Below are positions 35,278-43,691 of a DNA stretch of 64,000 nucleotides, in pieces. The notes beneath the pieces are model-generated. The model saw only the letters and a list, made by a program, of their open reading frames with translations, made no database searches and had not been told where the DNA came from. Position numbers and translations under genes: made by a program. This DNA is from Glutamicibacter soli. GTDB taxonomy: Bacteria; Actinomycetota; Actinomycetes; Actinomycetales; Micrococcaceae. The stretch covers positions 1 to 64,000 of the forward strand of contig NZ_POAF01000009.1 of NCBI RefSeq assembly GCF_003309065.1. The letters run 5' to 3'. How positions within the stretch are numbered: the stretch's first letter is position 1; each line of letters starts with the position of its first letter.

Positions 35278-36717
35278 CTAGTGGGTGTCTTCTGCTTCGA
35301 TCTCCGAGCGGTCCCCGCTCCACAGGGTGTGGAAGGTGCCGTCCTTGTCGGTGCGGCGGTAGGTGTGCGCACCGAAGAAGTCGCGCAGTCCCTGGGTCAG
35401 GGCCGCCGGCAGGCGGTCGCGGCGCAGGCCGTCGTAGTAGGCCAGCGAAGAGGAGAACACCGGTGCCGGGATGCCCAGCTGCACCGCCACTGCCACCACG
35501 CGGCGCCAGGCCGGAACCGCCTTGGCGATGGCCTCGGAGAAAGCCGGGGTGAACAGCAGGTTGGCGGGCTTCGCGTCACCCTTGTAAGCGGCCATGATGT
35601 CCTTGAGCAGGGCGGCGCGGATGATGCAGCCCTCGCGCCACAGGCCGGCGATCTCGTCCAGCTTCAGTTCCCAGTTGTACTCGTCGGCAGCCGAGGTGAG
35701 CATGTCGATGCCCTGGGCGTAGGAAACCAGCTTCGAGGCGAACAGCGCCTGGCGCACGTCCTCCACGAAGTTCTCCGGCAGCGCGACCTCGGTAGTCTCG
35801 CCGGCCAGCACGCTCTGGCCCACGGCGCGGATCTCGCGCTGCGAGGACAGGGAGCGGGCGAACACGGATTCGGCGATCGCGGAGACCGGGGAGCCCAGGT
35901 CCAGGCCGGACTGCACGGTCCAGCGGCCGGTGCCCTTCTGGCCTGCGGAGTCCTGGATGACATCGATCAGCGGCTTGCCGGTGGCGGCGTCGGTGTGGCC
36001 CAAGACCTCGGCGGTGATTTCAATCAGGAAGCTGGACAGGTCGCCCTGGTTCCAGTCGGCGAAGATCTTGGCCTGCTCGGCCGGCTCGATGCCGGCGGCG
36101 CTGCGCAGCAGGTCGTAGGCTTCGCCGATGACCTGCATGTCGGCGTACTCGATGCCGTTGTGGACCATCTTCACGAAGTGGCCGGCGCCGTCGGTGGAGA
36201 TCCAGGCGCAGCACGGGGCGCCGTCATCGGCCTTGGCGGAGATCTTCTCCAGCATCGGGCCCAGGGCCTCGTAGGACTGGGCCGAGCCGCCGGGCATGAT
36301 CGAAGGGCCGAGCAGCGCGCCCTCTTCGCCGCCGGAGACGCCGACGCCGACGAAGTGCAGGCCCTTTGCGGCCAGCGAAGCCTCGCGGCGGCGGGTGTCG
36401 GTGTAGTGCGAGTTGCCGCCGTCGATGATGATGTCACCCGTATCCAGCAGCGGAACCAGCTGGTCGATCACGGAATCGACCGGGCCGCCGGCCTTGACCA
36501 TGATCATCACCCGTCGCGGGGACTCGAGGTTCGCGACAAGCTCTTCCAGGGATTCGGTGCGGATGAAGTCGCCTTCATCGCCGTGGGCCTCAAGCAGCGC
36601 GTCGGTCTTGGCGACCGAGCGGTTGTGCAGGGCGACGGTGTATCCGTTGCGGGCGAAGTTGCGAGCGAGGTTCGCACCCATCACGGCCAGACCTGTGACA
36701 CCAATCTGTGCAGGCAT
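35278..36717 (-). CDS. gnd: 6-phosphogluconate dehydrogenase (decarboxylating, NADP+)
   Basis: A 479-residue enzyme of the pentose phosphate pathway converting 6-phosphogluconate to ribulose 5-phosphate and CO2 with NADP reduction. The N-terminal loop is GVTGLAVMGANLARNFARNG (GxAxMGxN). The substrate motif reads VGVGVSGGEEGALLGPSIMPGG and the catalytic Lys lies in GHFVKMVHNGIEYADMQ. The C-terminal helix carries IRAVGQSVLAGE in a position typical of the long GndA form. It is transcribed divergently from a GntR/FadR regulator and close to gntP and gntK, so it belongs to a gluconate-use cluster. The start is ATG at 36717. Confidence 0.95.
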   Translation of the reverse strand: MPAQIGVTGLAVMGANLARNFARNGYTVALHNRSVAKTDALLEAHGDEGDFIRTESLEELVANLESPRRVMIMVKAGGPVDSVIDQLVPLLDTGDIIIDGGNSHYTDTRRREASLAAKGLHFVGVGVSGGEEGALLGPSIMPGGSAQSYEALGPMLEKISAKADDGAPCCAWISTDGAGHFVKMVHNGIEYADMQVIGEAYDLLRSAAGIEPAEQAKIFADWNQGDLSSFLIEITAEVLGHTDAATGKPLIDVIQDSAGQKGTGRWTVQSGLDLGSPVSAIAESVFARSLSSQREIRAVGQSVLAGETTEVALPENFVEDVRQALFASKLVSYAQGIDMLTSAADEYNWELKLDEIAGLWREGCIIRAALLKDIMAAYKGDAKPANLLFTPAFSEAIAKAVPAWRRVVAVAVQLGIPAPVFSSSLAYYDGLRRDRLPAALTQGLRDFFGAHTYRRTDKDGTFHTLWSGDRSEIEAEDTH

Positions 36718-36925
36718 AAAAATAAGTCTCCATCAATTACCGGGAGGTGGGCCGGGAACAGAGACCGGAACAGTCACGGTCTCAGATCACGACCACGTGA
36801 CCCTCCCATCTTACAAGGGTTCGACAGGCGTTTCCCAGAGCACTCACGCACTTAAAACATATTTGTTTACGCGTGGCAGGGCCCGCGATAGCCAACGCCG
36901 CCTGCTCATTGGCTAAACTGGCGTC
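36718..36925. promoter_or_regulatory. gnd/gntR divergent control region
   Basis: These 208 bases hold the promoters of gnd (minus) and the GntR gene (plus). A 14-nt symmetrical AT-rich stretch AAACATATTTGTTT occurs upstream of the regulator. A similar AAAATCATATTTAT stretch lies upstream of gntK. Both are candidate operators, based on likeness only. Confidence 0.35.
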
Positions 36926-37657
36926 ATGGCAACTAGTCTGCACGCTCATGTGGTTGAGCACCTCGGCTCCCGCATCGTCAGCGGACAAATTCCCCGCGGC
37001 TCCATCATCCTGGCCGCCGATCTTGAGCAGAAACTCCAGGTCTCCCGTTCGGTGATCCGCGAGGCGGTGCGCGTCCTGGCCCAGTGCGGCCTGGTCAACA
37101 GCACCAAACGCGTCGGAATCCGGGTGCTCAGCGCCGAGCATTGGAACCCGTACGACGACCACGTGATCCGCTGGCGGCTGGCCAGCGACCAGAAGGGCGC
37201 GCAGCTGCGCTCGCTGACCGAACTGCGCATCTCCGTCGAACCGATGGCCGCCGAGCTGGCCGCCGAGGTCGCCCCGGAGGACATGCGCAAGGAACTGATG
37301 CTCATCTCGGCGCAGATGAACCACTATGGACGCCAGGGCGATTTGCGCCGCTTCCTCGAACTCGACATCCGCTTCCATGCGCTGGTGCTGGCCGCCAGCG
37401 GCAACGAGATGTTCGCGAACCTGTCCACCCCGATCGGCGCAATCCTGCGCGGGCGCACCGAGCTGGGCCTGATGCCCGAACGCCCCCACGAGGAGGCGCT
37501 GCTGTGGCACCAGTCGGTGGCGGACGCGATCTCCAACTCCGACCCGGCCGCGGCCCGGCGAAATATGGAAAGCATCATGCGCCGCACGCACAACGAGATC
37601 TCCAGCCTGTGGGAGAACGAGCCGCGCTTGTTCGTGGACCCGGCCAAGACCAGCTGA
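36926..37657 (+). CDS. gntR: GntR/FadR-family regulator, probable gluconate regulator
   Basis: A 243-residue protein. N-terminal winged helix-turn-helix: HVVEHLGSRIVSGQIPRGS, then VSRSVIREAVRVLAQCGLV. C-terminal FCD ligand domain: residues such as ELRISVEPMAAELAAE and a late His in LLWHQSVADAIS that can bind a metal. It lies between gnd (divergent) and gntP-gntK (convergent), all genes for gluconate uptake and use. Corynebacterium GntR1/2 proteins of this family repress such genes and release DNA with gluconate; the same role is likely here. The ATG at 36926 is the only sensible start. Confidence 0.88.
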   Translation: MATSLHAHVVEHLGSRIVSGQIPRGSIILAADLEQKLQVSRSVIREAVRVLAQCGLVNSTKRVGIRVLSAEHWNPYDDHVIRWRLASDQKGAQLRSLTELRISVEPMAAELAAEVAPEDMRKELMLISAQMNHYGRQGDLRRFLELDIRFHALVLAASGNEMFANLSTPIGAILRGRTELGLMPERPHEEALLWHQSVADAISNSDPAAARRNMESIMRRTHNEISSLWENEPRLFVDPAKTS

Positions 37658-37678
37658 TCCCCCGGCGCAAAATCAAAG

Positions 37679-37720
37679 GATCCCGCTGCGTGCACCTTGC
37701 ATGGTGCGCACAGCGGGATC
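37679..37720. terminator. terminator between gntR and gntP
   Basis: A hairpin with outer arms GATCCCGCTG and CAGCGGGATC and pairing inside lies between two convergent genes. It can serve both. Confidence 0.8.
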
Positions 37721-37745
37721 GTGTGGTTATGCGGTCCGGGCCCGG

Positions 37746-39167
37746 CTAGGCGAGCACGGTGGCGATGCCGTAGAGCACCATCACGAAGACGAAGCCGACA
37801 ACCGAGACCAGCGCCTGGCCCACGGTCCACACGCGCAAGGTGGTCGGCACGTCCATCTGCATGAAGCGCGAGACCAGCCAGAAGCCCGAGTCGTTGACGT
37901 GGCCGGCGAACACCGAGCCCGCGGCCAAAGCGAGCACCATGGTGGCGACCTGGAAGGCGCTCAGCGAGGCATCGGCCAGCACCGCCGGCTGCACGATGGC
38001 TGCCGCAGTGGTCAGCGCCACGGTGGCCGAACCCTGCGCCAGGCGCACGATCGCGGCGATGAGGAAGCCGGCAATGATCAGCGGCAGACCTACGGATTCC
38101 AGCGAGTCGGCGATGGCTGTGCCGATGCCGCTGGCGCGCAGCACGCCGCCGAACATGCCGCCGGCGCCGGTGATCAGGATGATCGAGCACACCGGGCCCA
38201 GCGCCGAGTCGACCACGGTTTCGATCAGGGTCTTGGCCTTGCCGGTGCGGAAGCCCAGCAGGTAGATCGCCAGCATCACGGTGACCAGCAGCGCCACCGG
38301 GGTCTCACCGAACAGGCGCAGCCACTGCACCCAGTCGGCCTTGGGGTCGACCACGCCGGCGGTGCCGAGCATGTTCAGGCCGGTGTTCATGAAGATCAGC
38401 AGCAGCGGGAGCAGCAGCAGGCTGAACACGGTGCCCACCGACGGGGAAGACTTGAACGGATCGGCTTCGCCCGGCTTGGCGCCGCCCAGTGCGGCATCCA
38501 GGATGTTCGGCACGGAGATGTCGAACTTCTTGCCCACGAACTTGCCGAACAGGTGGCCGGCGAAGAACCAGGTGGGGACGGCGACCAGCAAGCCGAGCAG
38601 CAGCACCAGGCCGACGTTGGCTTCCAGCAGGCCGGAGGCGGCCACCGGACCCGGGTGCGGCGGCACGAACACGTGCATCACAGAGAAGGCGGTCGCGGCC
38701 GGGATCGCGTAGGTGAGCAGCGAGCCGCCCAGCCGGCGTGCGACGGTGAAGATGATCGGCAGCATGACCACCAGGCCGGCGTCGAAGAAGATCGGGAAGC
38801 CGAAGAGCAGGGAGGCCACCGACAGCGCCAGCGGAGCGCGCTTTTCGCCGAACTTGCCGATGAGCCAGTTGGTCAGCACGTCGGCGCCTCCGCTGGTTTC
38901 CAGCATGCGGCCGAGCATCGCGCCCAGGCCGACCAACAGGGCGACGCTGGCCAGCGTGCTGCCGAAGCCGCCGGTCATCGTGGAGATGATGGAGCCGGCC
39001 GGGATGCCTGCGGCGATCGCCGTCAGCAGGCTGGTGATCACCAGCGCCAGGAAGGCGTGGACGCGGAAGCGGATGATCAGCACCAGCAGCACGGCGATGG
39101 CCGCGGCCGCCAGGGCCAGGAGCGCGGGGGTGCCCAGCGTCCAGTTGAGTTCGAGCTCAGTTGTCAT
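37746..39167 (-). CDS. gntP: gluconate permease (GntP family)
   Basis: A 473-residue polytopic transporter with about 12-14 transmembrane helices. Family motifs are LVGLGAMLGRMLETSGGAD, the FVPPHPGPVAASGLL loop, and the C-terminal HVNDSGFWLVSRFM. GntP proteins import gluconate with protons. It follows gntK by 52 nt on the same strand, so gntK-gntP is an operon. Together with gnd and GntR it makes a complete route from external gluconate to the pentose phosphate pathway. Confidence 0.95.
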   Translation of the reverse strand: MTTELELNWTLGTPALLALAAAAIAVLLVLIIRFRVHAFLALVITSLLTAIAAGIPAGSIISTMTGGFGSTLASVALLVGLGAMLGRMLETSGGADVLTNWLIGKFGEKRAPLALSVASLLFGFPIFFDAGLVVMLPIIFTVARRLGGSLLTYAIPAATAFSVMHVFVPPHPGPVAASGLLEANVGLVLLLGLLVAVPTWFFAGHLFGKFVGKKFDISVPNILDAALGGAKPGEADPFKSSPSVGTVFSLLLLPLLLIFMNTGLNMLGTAGVVDPKADWVQWLRLFGETPVALLVTVMLAIYLLGFRTGKAKTLIETVVDSALGPVCSIILITGAGGMFGGVLRASGIGTAIADSLESVGLPLIIAGFLIAAIVRLAQGSATVALTTAAAIVQPAVLADASLSAFQVATMVLALAAGSVFAGHVNDSGFWLVSRFMQMDVPTTLRVWTVGQALVSVVGFVFVMVLYGIATVLA

Positions 39168-39219
39168 TGTCGTCCTTGATCAAGTCGAGCGTGAGGGATG
39201 GGTGTCCAGGCCACGCGGC

Positions 39220-39738
39220 CTAAGCGGTCGGTGCGGGAAGGGCCGCGAGCAGTGCGTCGACGATCTGCGCGGGGGTTTGCGTGATGTCGGCGGTGAGCAC
39301 CCGCTCGTCGCTGCCGGGTTCTTCCAGCGTGGCCAGCTGGCTTGCCAGCAGCGAGGCGGGCATGAATTCGTGGTCGCGGGCCGACATGCGTTCCCCGATG
39401 AGGGATTTGCCGCCGGACAGATGCACGAACAGGGTGGAGGGCTCATGGGCCCGAATCAGGTCCCGGTAGGAACGCTTGAGCGCGGAGCAGGCCAGCACGA
39501 TCGGGCTTCCGGCGTGGTTGGTCTCGGCCAGCTTCAGGCCGATGATTTCAAGCCAGGGTGCGCGGTCCGCGTCGTCCAAGGCATGGCCGGCGGCCATCTT
39601 GTCCCTGTTGGACTGAGGGTGCAGCGAATCCCCGTCGATGAAGGCCCGCTCCAGCCGGCGGGCCAGCAAGTCGCCGATGGTCGACTTGCCGCTGCCGGAA
39701 ACACCCATCACCACGATGGGAGGGATCATTTCAGTCAT
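39220..39738 (-). CDS. gntK: gluconokinase
   Basis: A 172-residue P-loop kinase phosphorylating gluconate to 6-phosphogluconate. Walker A is GVSGSGKSTIGDLLARRL; ACSALKRSYRDLIR and VHLSGGKSLIGERM are specific for the thermoresistant gluconokinase family. The start is ATG at 39738 (a second Met three residues later is possible). It leads the gntK-gntP operon. An AT-rich upstream region holds a symmetrical stretch resembling one upstream of gntR. Confidence 0.94.
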   Translation of the reverse strand: MTEMIPPIVVMGVSGSGKSTIGDLLARRLERAFIDGDSLHPQSNRDKMAAGHALDDADRAPWLEIIGLKLAETNHAGSPIVLACSALKRSYRDLIRAHEPSTLFVHLSGGKSLIGERMSARDHEFMPASLLASQLATLEEPGSDERVLTADITQTPAQIVDALLAALPAPTA

Positions 39739-40056
39739 GTGTCACTCCATTGTGCATGAACCCTGTAATCAGACTTTAGTGATCCAGTGATTCATAAAAT
39801 CATATTTATACAGACTAAAAGTCAGCCCCTGTGATGTCAAGCAAGTTCTCCTGGCTGGCCTCCCGCCCTTGGATCCGCGCAGGTCAGCTGTCTGCGGCGT
39901 AATTTCCAAGGGCTGCCTCAAGCTGTTGGAGTCCAATTCCTTGGGGAATTCTGAGAAATTCGCACCGCCTGCAGACCAGCTCATTTATCGAGGGGTATTC
40001 TCACGATCAAGCCGGTCAACCCGGACTGCTAGGACCAAAGAGCATTGGAGTAAACA
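39739..40056. promoter_or_regulatory. gntK upstream region and intergenic space
   Basis: No gene is visible in these 318 bases. The left part is strongly AT-rich and contains the gntK promoter, including TATGAT and TATAAA on the minus strand near 39795-39810 and the symmetrical ATAAAATCATATTTAT candidate operator. The right part holds the ribosome-binding region of the next plus-strand gene. Confidence 0.4.
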
Positions 40057-40320
40057 ATGGGATTCTTAGGCTTCATTCTTCTAGGACTGATTGCCGGTGC
40101 CATCGCAAAGGCCATCATGCCCGGAAAGCAGGGAGGCGGCTGGATCGCGACCCTGCTGTTGGGAGTCGTCGGCGCCGTACTCGGCGGATGGCTCGGCAGC
40201 GTAATTTTCAACAAAGGCCTCGAAGAATTCTGGGACCTGTCAACGTGGCTGCTGGCGATCGCCGGCGCCTTGGTGGTCCTGTTCATCTGGGGACTGGTCA
40301 CCAAGCGCACGGCGCACTGA
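40057..40320 (+). CDS. GlsB/YeaQ/YmgE-family stress membrane protein
   Basis: An 87-residue transglycosylase-associated protein family member. Three transmembrane helices are visible, with the signature GFILLGLIAGAIAKAIMPGK and the glycine-rich LLLGVVGAVLGGWLGS. Such genes are induced in general stress in many bacteria; the molecular role is unknown. It stands alone. Confidence 0.9.
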   Translation: MGFLGFILLGLIAGAIAKAIMPGKQGGGWIATLLLGVVGAVLGGWLGSVIFNKGLEEFWDLSTWLLAIAGALVVLFIWGLVTKRTAH

Positions 40321-40404
40321 CTGAACGAATGACCCGCAGGGACGGCAGTATTCGCCGACCTGCGGGTCATTGCGTGCCCGGCTACGAAACCGGGACGAGC
40401 TCAG

Positions 40405-41358
40405 TTATATGCGCCAGCGCAAACGGCTTTCGCTCTTCGAGGACTTGCAGGTGTAGGTTTTGCCAGCCTTCGACTTGCCCTTCTTGCCCTTGTCAGCGCT
40501 CTTGCAGAACGCTCCGGGCGAAACCAAGCCCTTCACCGTGCCCGGCGCCTTGGGCTTGGAGGTTGTGCTCGGCTTCGAGGAACCGGCAGGCTTGATCGGG
40601 GTGACCTTGGCGGCCTTCTGGTTCTTGCAGGAGTTCAAGACCTTGCTCATGGCCTTCTTTTCGGACGAGGTCACCGAGAGCGCGTATTTCTTCTTCACGC
40701 TGATCTGGGTAGCCACGTACTGGCAGCGGAATGACTTGTTTTTCGGCAGCCATTCGGCGGCATTCTTGTCCCCCTTCTGGCGGTTGGCCGAGGCATCGGC
40801 CGCGATCAGGTTCAGCGGATCGTTGGCCAAGGCCTGGCGCTGGGCCTGCGAAAGCTTCTGGCCGCCCGAAATCCACGCATTCTTCAATGCCACCACGTGA
40901 TCGATGTCGACGGAGCCCGACTTGACCTTCCAGTTGATCTTCTTGCCGGTGTAGAGGTCGTTCAAGGTTCCCGAAGCCACCGTGCACTTCTTCTTGTCCT
41001 TGAACTTCACCTTGGACATGTCCCGCGACAGGGCCTCCTGGCGCTCATCGCATTTGTCCTTGTCGAAGTCCTTCCAGCCGTTGCCGAATTCGGCATTGCG
41101 GTTGTACCCCGTCGCCGGCGCCTTGCCCTTCACCGGCAGCGTATTCAGGACTGTCAGCGCCTTGGGGCCGTTGAGCTTGGCGCCGGGCTTGACCGCCTTC
41201 GATTTCGTTGAAACCAGTTCCGCTTCAAGCGGTTGCAACGCGGATATTGCGGATTCCCCGACGGCCTGCGCCGAGGTGCGCGTGTCCGCCCCGGGAGCAG
41301 AACATCCGACGAGCACCAATGCGCTCACTGATACTGTGGCCAAAAGGCGGCGCAGCAT
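40405..41358 (-). CDS. secreted lipoprotein with HNH nuclease (DUF1524) domain
   Basis: A 317-residue protein starting at ATG 41358 after GGGGAAAT. The N-terminus is a lipoprotein signal (VSVSALVLVGCSAPG). The GmrSD-like HNH core reads VDIDHVVALKNAWISGGQ and DPLNLIAADASANRQKGDKN, with catalytic His and metal ligands intact, and a TGYNRNAEFG segment upstream. A Lys/Pro/Ser-rich linker leads to a cysteine-containing C-terminus ending in LRWRI. It should be an extracellular, membrane-anchored or released nuclease, perhaps for DNA use as nutrient. It is monocistronic. Confidence 0.87.
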   Translation of the reverse strand: MLRRLLATVSVSALVLVGCSAPGADTRTSAQAVGESAISALQPLEAELVSTKSKAVKPGAKLNGPKALTVLNTLPVKGKAPATGYNRNAEFGNGWKDFDKDKCDERQEALSRDMSKVKFKDKKKCTVASGTLNDLYTGKKINWKVKSGSVDIDHVVALKNAWISGGQKLSQAQRQALANDPLNLIAADASANRQKGDKNAAEWLPKNKSFRCQYVATQISVKKKYALSVTSSEKKAMSKVLNSCKNQKAAKVTPIKPAGSSKPSTTSKPKAPGTVKGLVSPGAFCKSADKGKKGKSKAGKTYTCKSSKSESRLRWRI

Positions 41359-41637
41359 ATTTCCCCATTCTGAAAATTTGAGTGATGGTGCCCCGAGCGG
41401 GCACAGCCATAACTCATTCGCCCTTGCAGATGGACGAAGAATTCCCCAGCCACGAGAGAGTTTAGCCAATGACGCCGACATCCGGGGAACGTTGATGAAA
41501 TCTGCAAGTTCTTAGTCTTCATACTTCATTCACCGCGTCCCGCCGCAGCGGAATTCCGTTGGGCACAGCACGTTGCCAGAGAGGTGCCGTAGACTGCAAG
41601 CAGTTGGGCGCTACGCCCGAAGGACCAAAGGATTCGC

Positions 41638-42330
41638 ATGACTTCGCCTACGCTGTCAGCTGCCAAGCAGCCGAAACGCCCACTTCGACAACTGGCAGTC
41701 CAGGGCACCGAGAGGACTCGCTGGCGGGGATTAATCCACGCGTGGTCGACGCCGGGCATCATCATCATGGGTCTGCTGCTCATCGTGCTGGCGGACGGAC
41801 ACCTGGCTGAATGGACTACCGCCGTCTTCGCCCTGAGCTCGATCACCCTATTCGGCACCTCCGCGCTATATCATCGCGGCAATTGGACGGATAAGATCAT
41901 GGGCTTGTTCCGCCGAGCGGACCACGCGAACATCTTCTTGTTGATTGCCGGTACCTATACTCCCGTCGCCTCGTTGACGCTTCCGCCCAAGCAGGCGATC
42001 ATCGTGCTTTCGATCATCTGGACCGGGGCCCTGTCTGGAATTGCCGTCAAGTCGTTCTGGCCGTGGGCTCCACGCTGGGTCGGCGTCAGCCTCTACATCC
42101 TGCTGGGATGGGGCGCCGTCATGTATCTCCCGGCGTTCTGGGCGGCAAATCCTGCGGTCATGATCCTGATCGTTGCAGGCGGGCTCGCCTACACCGTTGG
42201 CGCTGTCTTCTACGCCACCAAACGCCCCAACCCTCTGCCGAAAATCTTTGGCTTCCACGAGCTGTTCCATGCCTGCACCATTCTTGCTTTCCTCTGCCAC
42301 TGGACAGCAGTGCTCTTGGTAGCCCTGTAG
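41638..42330 (+). CDS. hemolysin III (PAQR/TrhA) family membrane protein
   Basis: A 230-residue protein with seven transmembrane helices. Family signatures are LIHAWSTPGIIIMG, the GTSALYH motif, RRADHANIFLLIAGTYTPV and the C-terminal HELFHACTILAFLCHWTAV with the conserved His residues that bind Zn in PAQR proteins. The bacterial member TrhA affects membrane fluidity homeostasis; hemolysis is a historical label. ATG at 41638. A strong hairpin follows. Confidence 0.92.
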   Translation: MTSPTLSAAKQPKRPLRQLAVQGTERTRWRGLIHAWSTPGIIIMGLLLIVLADGHLAEWTTAVFALSSITLFGTSALYHRGNWTDKIMGLFRRADHANIFLLIAGTYTPVASLTLPPKQAIIVLSIIWTGALSGIAVKSFWPWAPRWVGVSLYILLGWGAVMYLPAFWAANPAVMILIVAGGLAYTVGAVFYATKRPNPLPKIFGFHELFHACTILAFLCHWTAVLLVAL

Positions 42331-42361
42331 GATCCGCTCCGCGAAGTCCACGGTCACCAGA

Positions 42362-42414
42362 CAACGCACGGCGCCGACCAGCTCCCCGAGGGGGCGGGTC
42401 GGCGCCGTGCGTTG
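42362..42414 (+). terminator. terminator of the hemolysin III gene
   Basis: A long hairpin with arms CAACGCACGGCGCCGACC and its complement lies 32 nt after the stop codon. It is followed by GACTTTGG. Confidence 0.8.
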
Positions 42415-42441
42415 GACTTTGGCCATGCCGCTGCGGCCGAA

Positions 42442-42476
42442 AACGCCCCGAACACTTCATCAGTGTCCGGGGCGTT
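42442..42476 (-). terminator. terminator of the CsbD-like gene
   Basis: A hairpin with arms AACGCCCCGGACACT (read on the minus strand) lies 25 nt after the CsbD-like stop codon. On that strand it ends in GTTTTCGG. Confidence 0.8.
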
Positions 42477-42501
42477 CGAGGTTTAGTCGCCAGTCGCAGG
42501 C

Positions 42502-42696
42502 TTACTTCGTGAAGTCGTCTTTGATGTTCTTGGCTGCGTCCTTGACGTGTTCTCCAGCTTGCTTGGTCTTGGCAGCTGCCTGGTCGGCGAGGCCTTCGGC
42601 CTGCAGGTCTTCATTGTTGGTAGCGTCGCCGACCTTCTCCTTGACCTTGCCGCTGGCTTCCTGTGCCTTGTTCTTGATCTTGTCCCCGAAACTCAT
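42502..42696 (-). CDS. CsbD-family stress protein
   Basis: A 64-residue hydrophilic protein. It starts at ATG 42696 after GAGGAAA, giving MSFGDKIKNKAQEASGKVKE, followed by GDATNNEDLQAEG, the core CsbD signature, and a Lys/Asp-rich helix. CsbD proteins are abundant general-stress proteins with unknown activity. An in-frame ATG at 42711 lacks a ribosome-binding site. Confidence 0.9.
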   Translation of the reverse strand: MSFGDKIKNKAQEASGKVKEKVGDATNNEDLQAEGLADQAAAKTKQAGEHVKDAAKNIKDDFTK

Positions 42697-43469
42697 GTGC
42701 GTTTTCCTCACTGTCGCTGGAACTTCGTACTATCTCACGCTAGCAATTTAGCTTCCGGATCAGGTGGGTAGCTGCTGAATAGAAACCCGAAAAACCAGCA
42801 CTTGCTTGCGACGCATGGAACAGGCGGATATCCTCAAGGCCGCTGTCGCGGGCAACCAGGTTATCTAAACAAGCTTCACTTTCACGGGCCGATGGATGGC
42901 AATCTTCTGCCCGCCGAATCATGAGGTTGGAATCCGAGTCAACAACATCATTATTGGCCAATGTTCTACGTAGACTTCAGCAGCTCTTTCCATCGGGACG
43001 CGGAAAACCCCACCAATTTCTTGGTGGGGTTCTCTTGCGAGTGAAGGTATTCGTGGCTATCCCCATATCCACGCAAACCGTATGCCGCTCCGGACTACGC
43101 CCCCCGGTTTGTCCGGATCCTGCGACTATCACTGTTGCTAGACTACAGCCGCCTGCCGACAATCGGAGTAAAGCGCTCCAATTGTTTCAATATGGCCAAG
43201 TAATACTTCGTCACGGAGCAGAAATTCGCTTCTTGCCTCAGGAAAGTCAATAAAACCGACTTTCTCACGCACAGCAATTTGCACCGACGCGTGGGAGTCT
43301 AGGTGCTTGAAAATGCTCATTCAGGTCTAGCCGCCATGCTTCCACGCTTTTGACCAGACGGGCCGACCGGCATGGCAGTCTTGGCCTGGATTCCTGCGAG
43401 GAAAGTAGAACCTCAGACGACATCTAATTCACTCTGGGGCCGCCACCGACCTAAGGCTTCTGGAAAGAG
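42697..43469. other. large intergenic region without an identifiable gene
   Basis: About 770 bases hold only short frames with atypical codon use. One strong hairpin with arms AACCCCACCAA and TTGGTGGGGTT sits at 43006-43031; on the minus strand it is followed by TTTTCC. A 60-residue frame at 43138-43320 lies upstream of this hairpin on that strand but has no convincing start. The AT content is higher than in the flanks, as in degraded or horizontally gained DNA. Confidence 0.5.
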
Positions 43470-43512
43470 GAAACCCGCGCAAGTGATCGTGAAGATCGCT
43501 TGAGCGGGTTTC
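43470..43512 (-). terminator. terminator of tRNA-Val copy 1
   Basis: A long hairpin (arms GAAACCCGC...GATC) directly follows the tRNA on the minus strand and continues into TCTTTCC. Confidence 0.85.
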
Positions 43513-43517
43513 ATATT

Positions 43518-43593
43518 TGGTGGGCCCTACCGGGATCGAACCGATGACATTCACGGTGTAAACGTGACGCTCTACCAGCTGAGCTAAAGGCCC
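43518..43593 (-). tRNA. tRNA-Val (TAC), copy 1
   Basis: A 76-nt cloverleaf: acceptor GGGCCTT/AGGGCCC, anticodon arm TCACG-TTTACAC-CGTGA with anticodon TAC, T-arm ATCGGTTCGATCCCGGT, and an encoded CCA end. An identical copy lies at 45178-45253 in the same orientation. Confidence 0.97.
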
Positions 43594-43691
43594 TTGGCAT
43601 TGCCAGCCGAGGATATTTCCCCGCGCCAACAGGGAATAACTTTACGGGGAACCCTGCATCCACGCAAGTCAGGACTCCGTGACATACATCT

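Noticed and set aside
42740-42961. 73-codon minus-strand frame upstream of the CsbD-like gene
   Set aside because: Codon use is not host-like, there is no ribosome-binding site and it ends in the promoter region of the CsbD-like gene.
43138-43320. 60-codon minus-strand frame in the empty region before tRNA-Val
   Set aside because: No ribosome-binding site and no family likeness. Its position before a terminator is suggestive but not sufficient.
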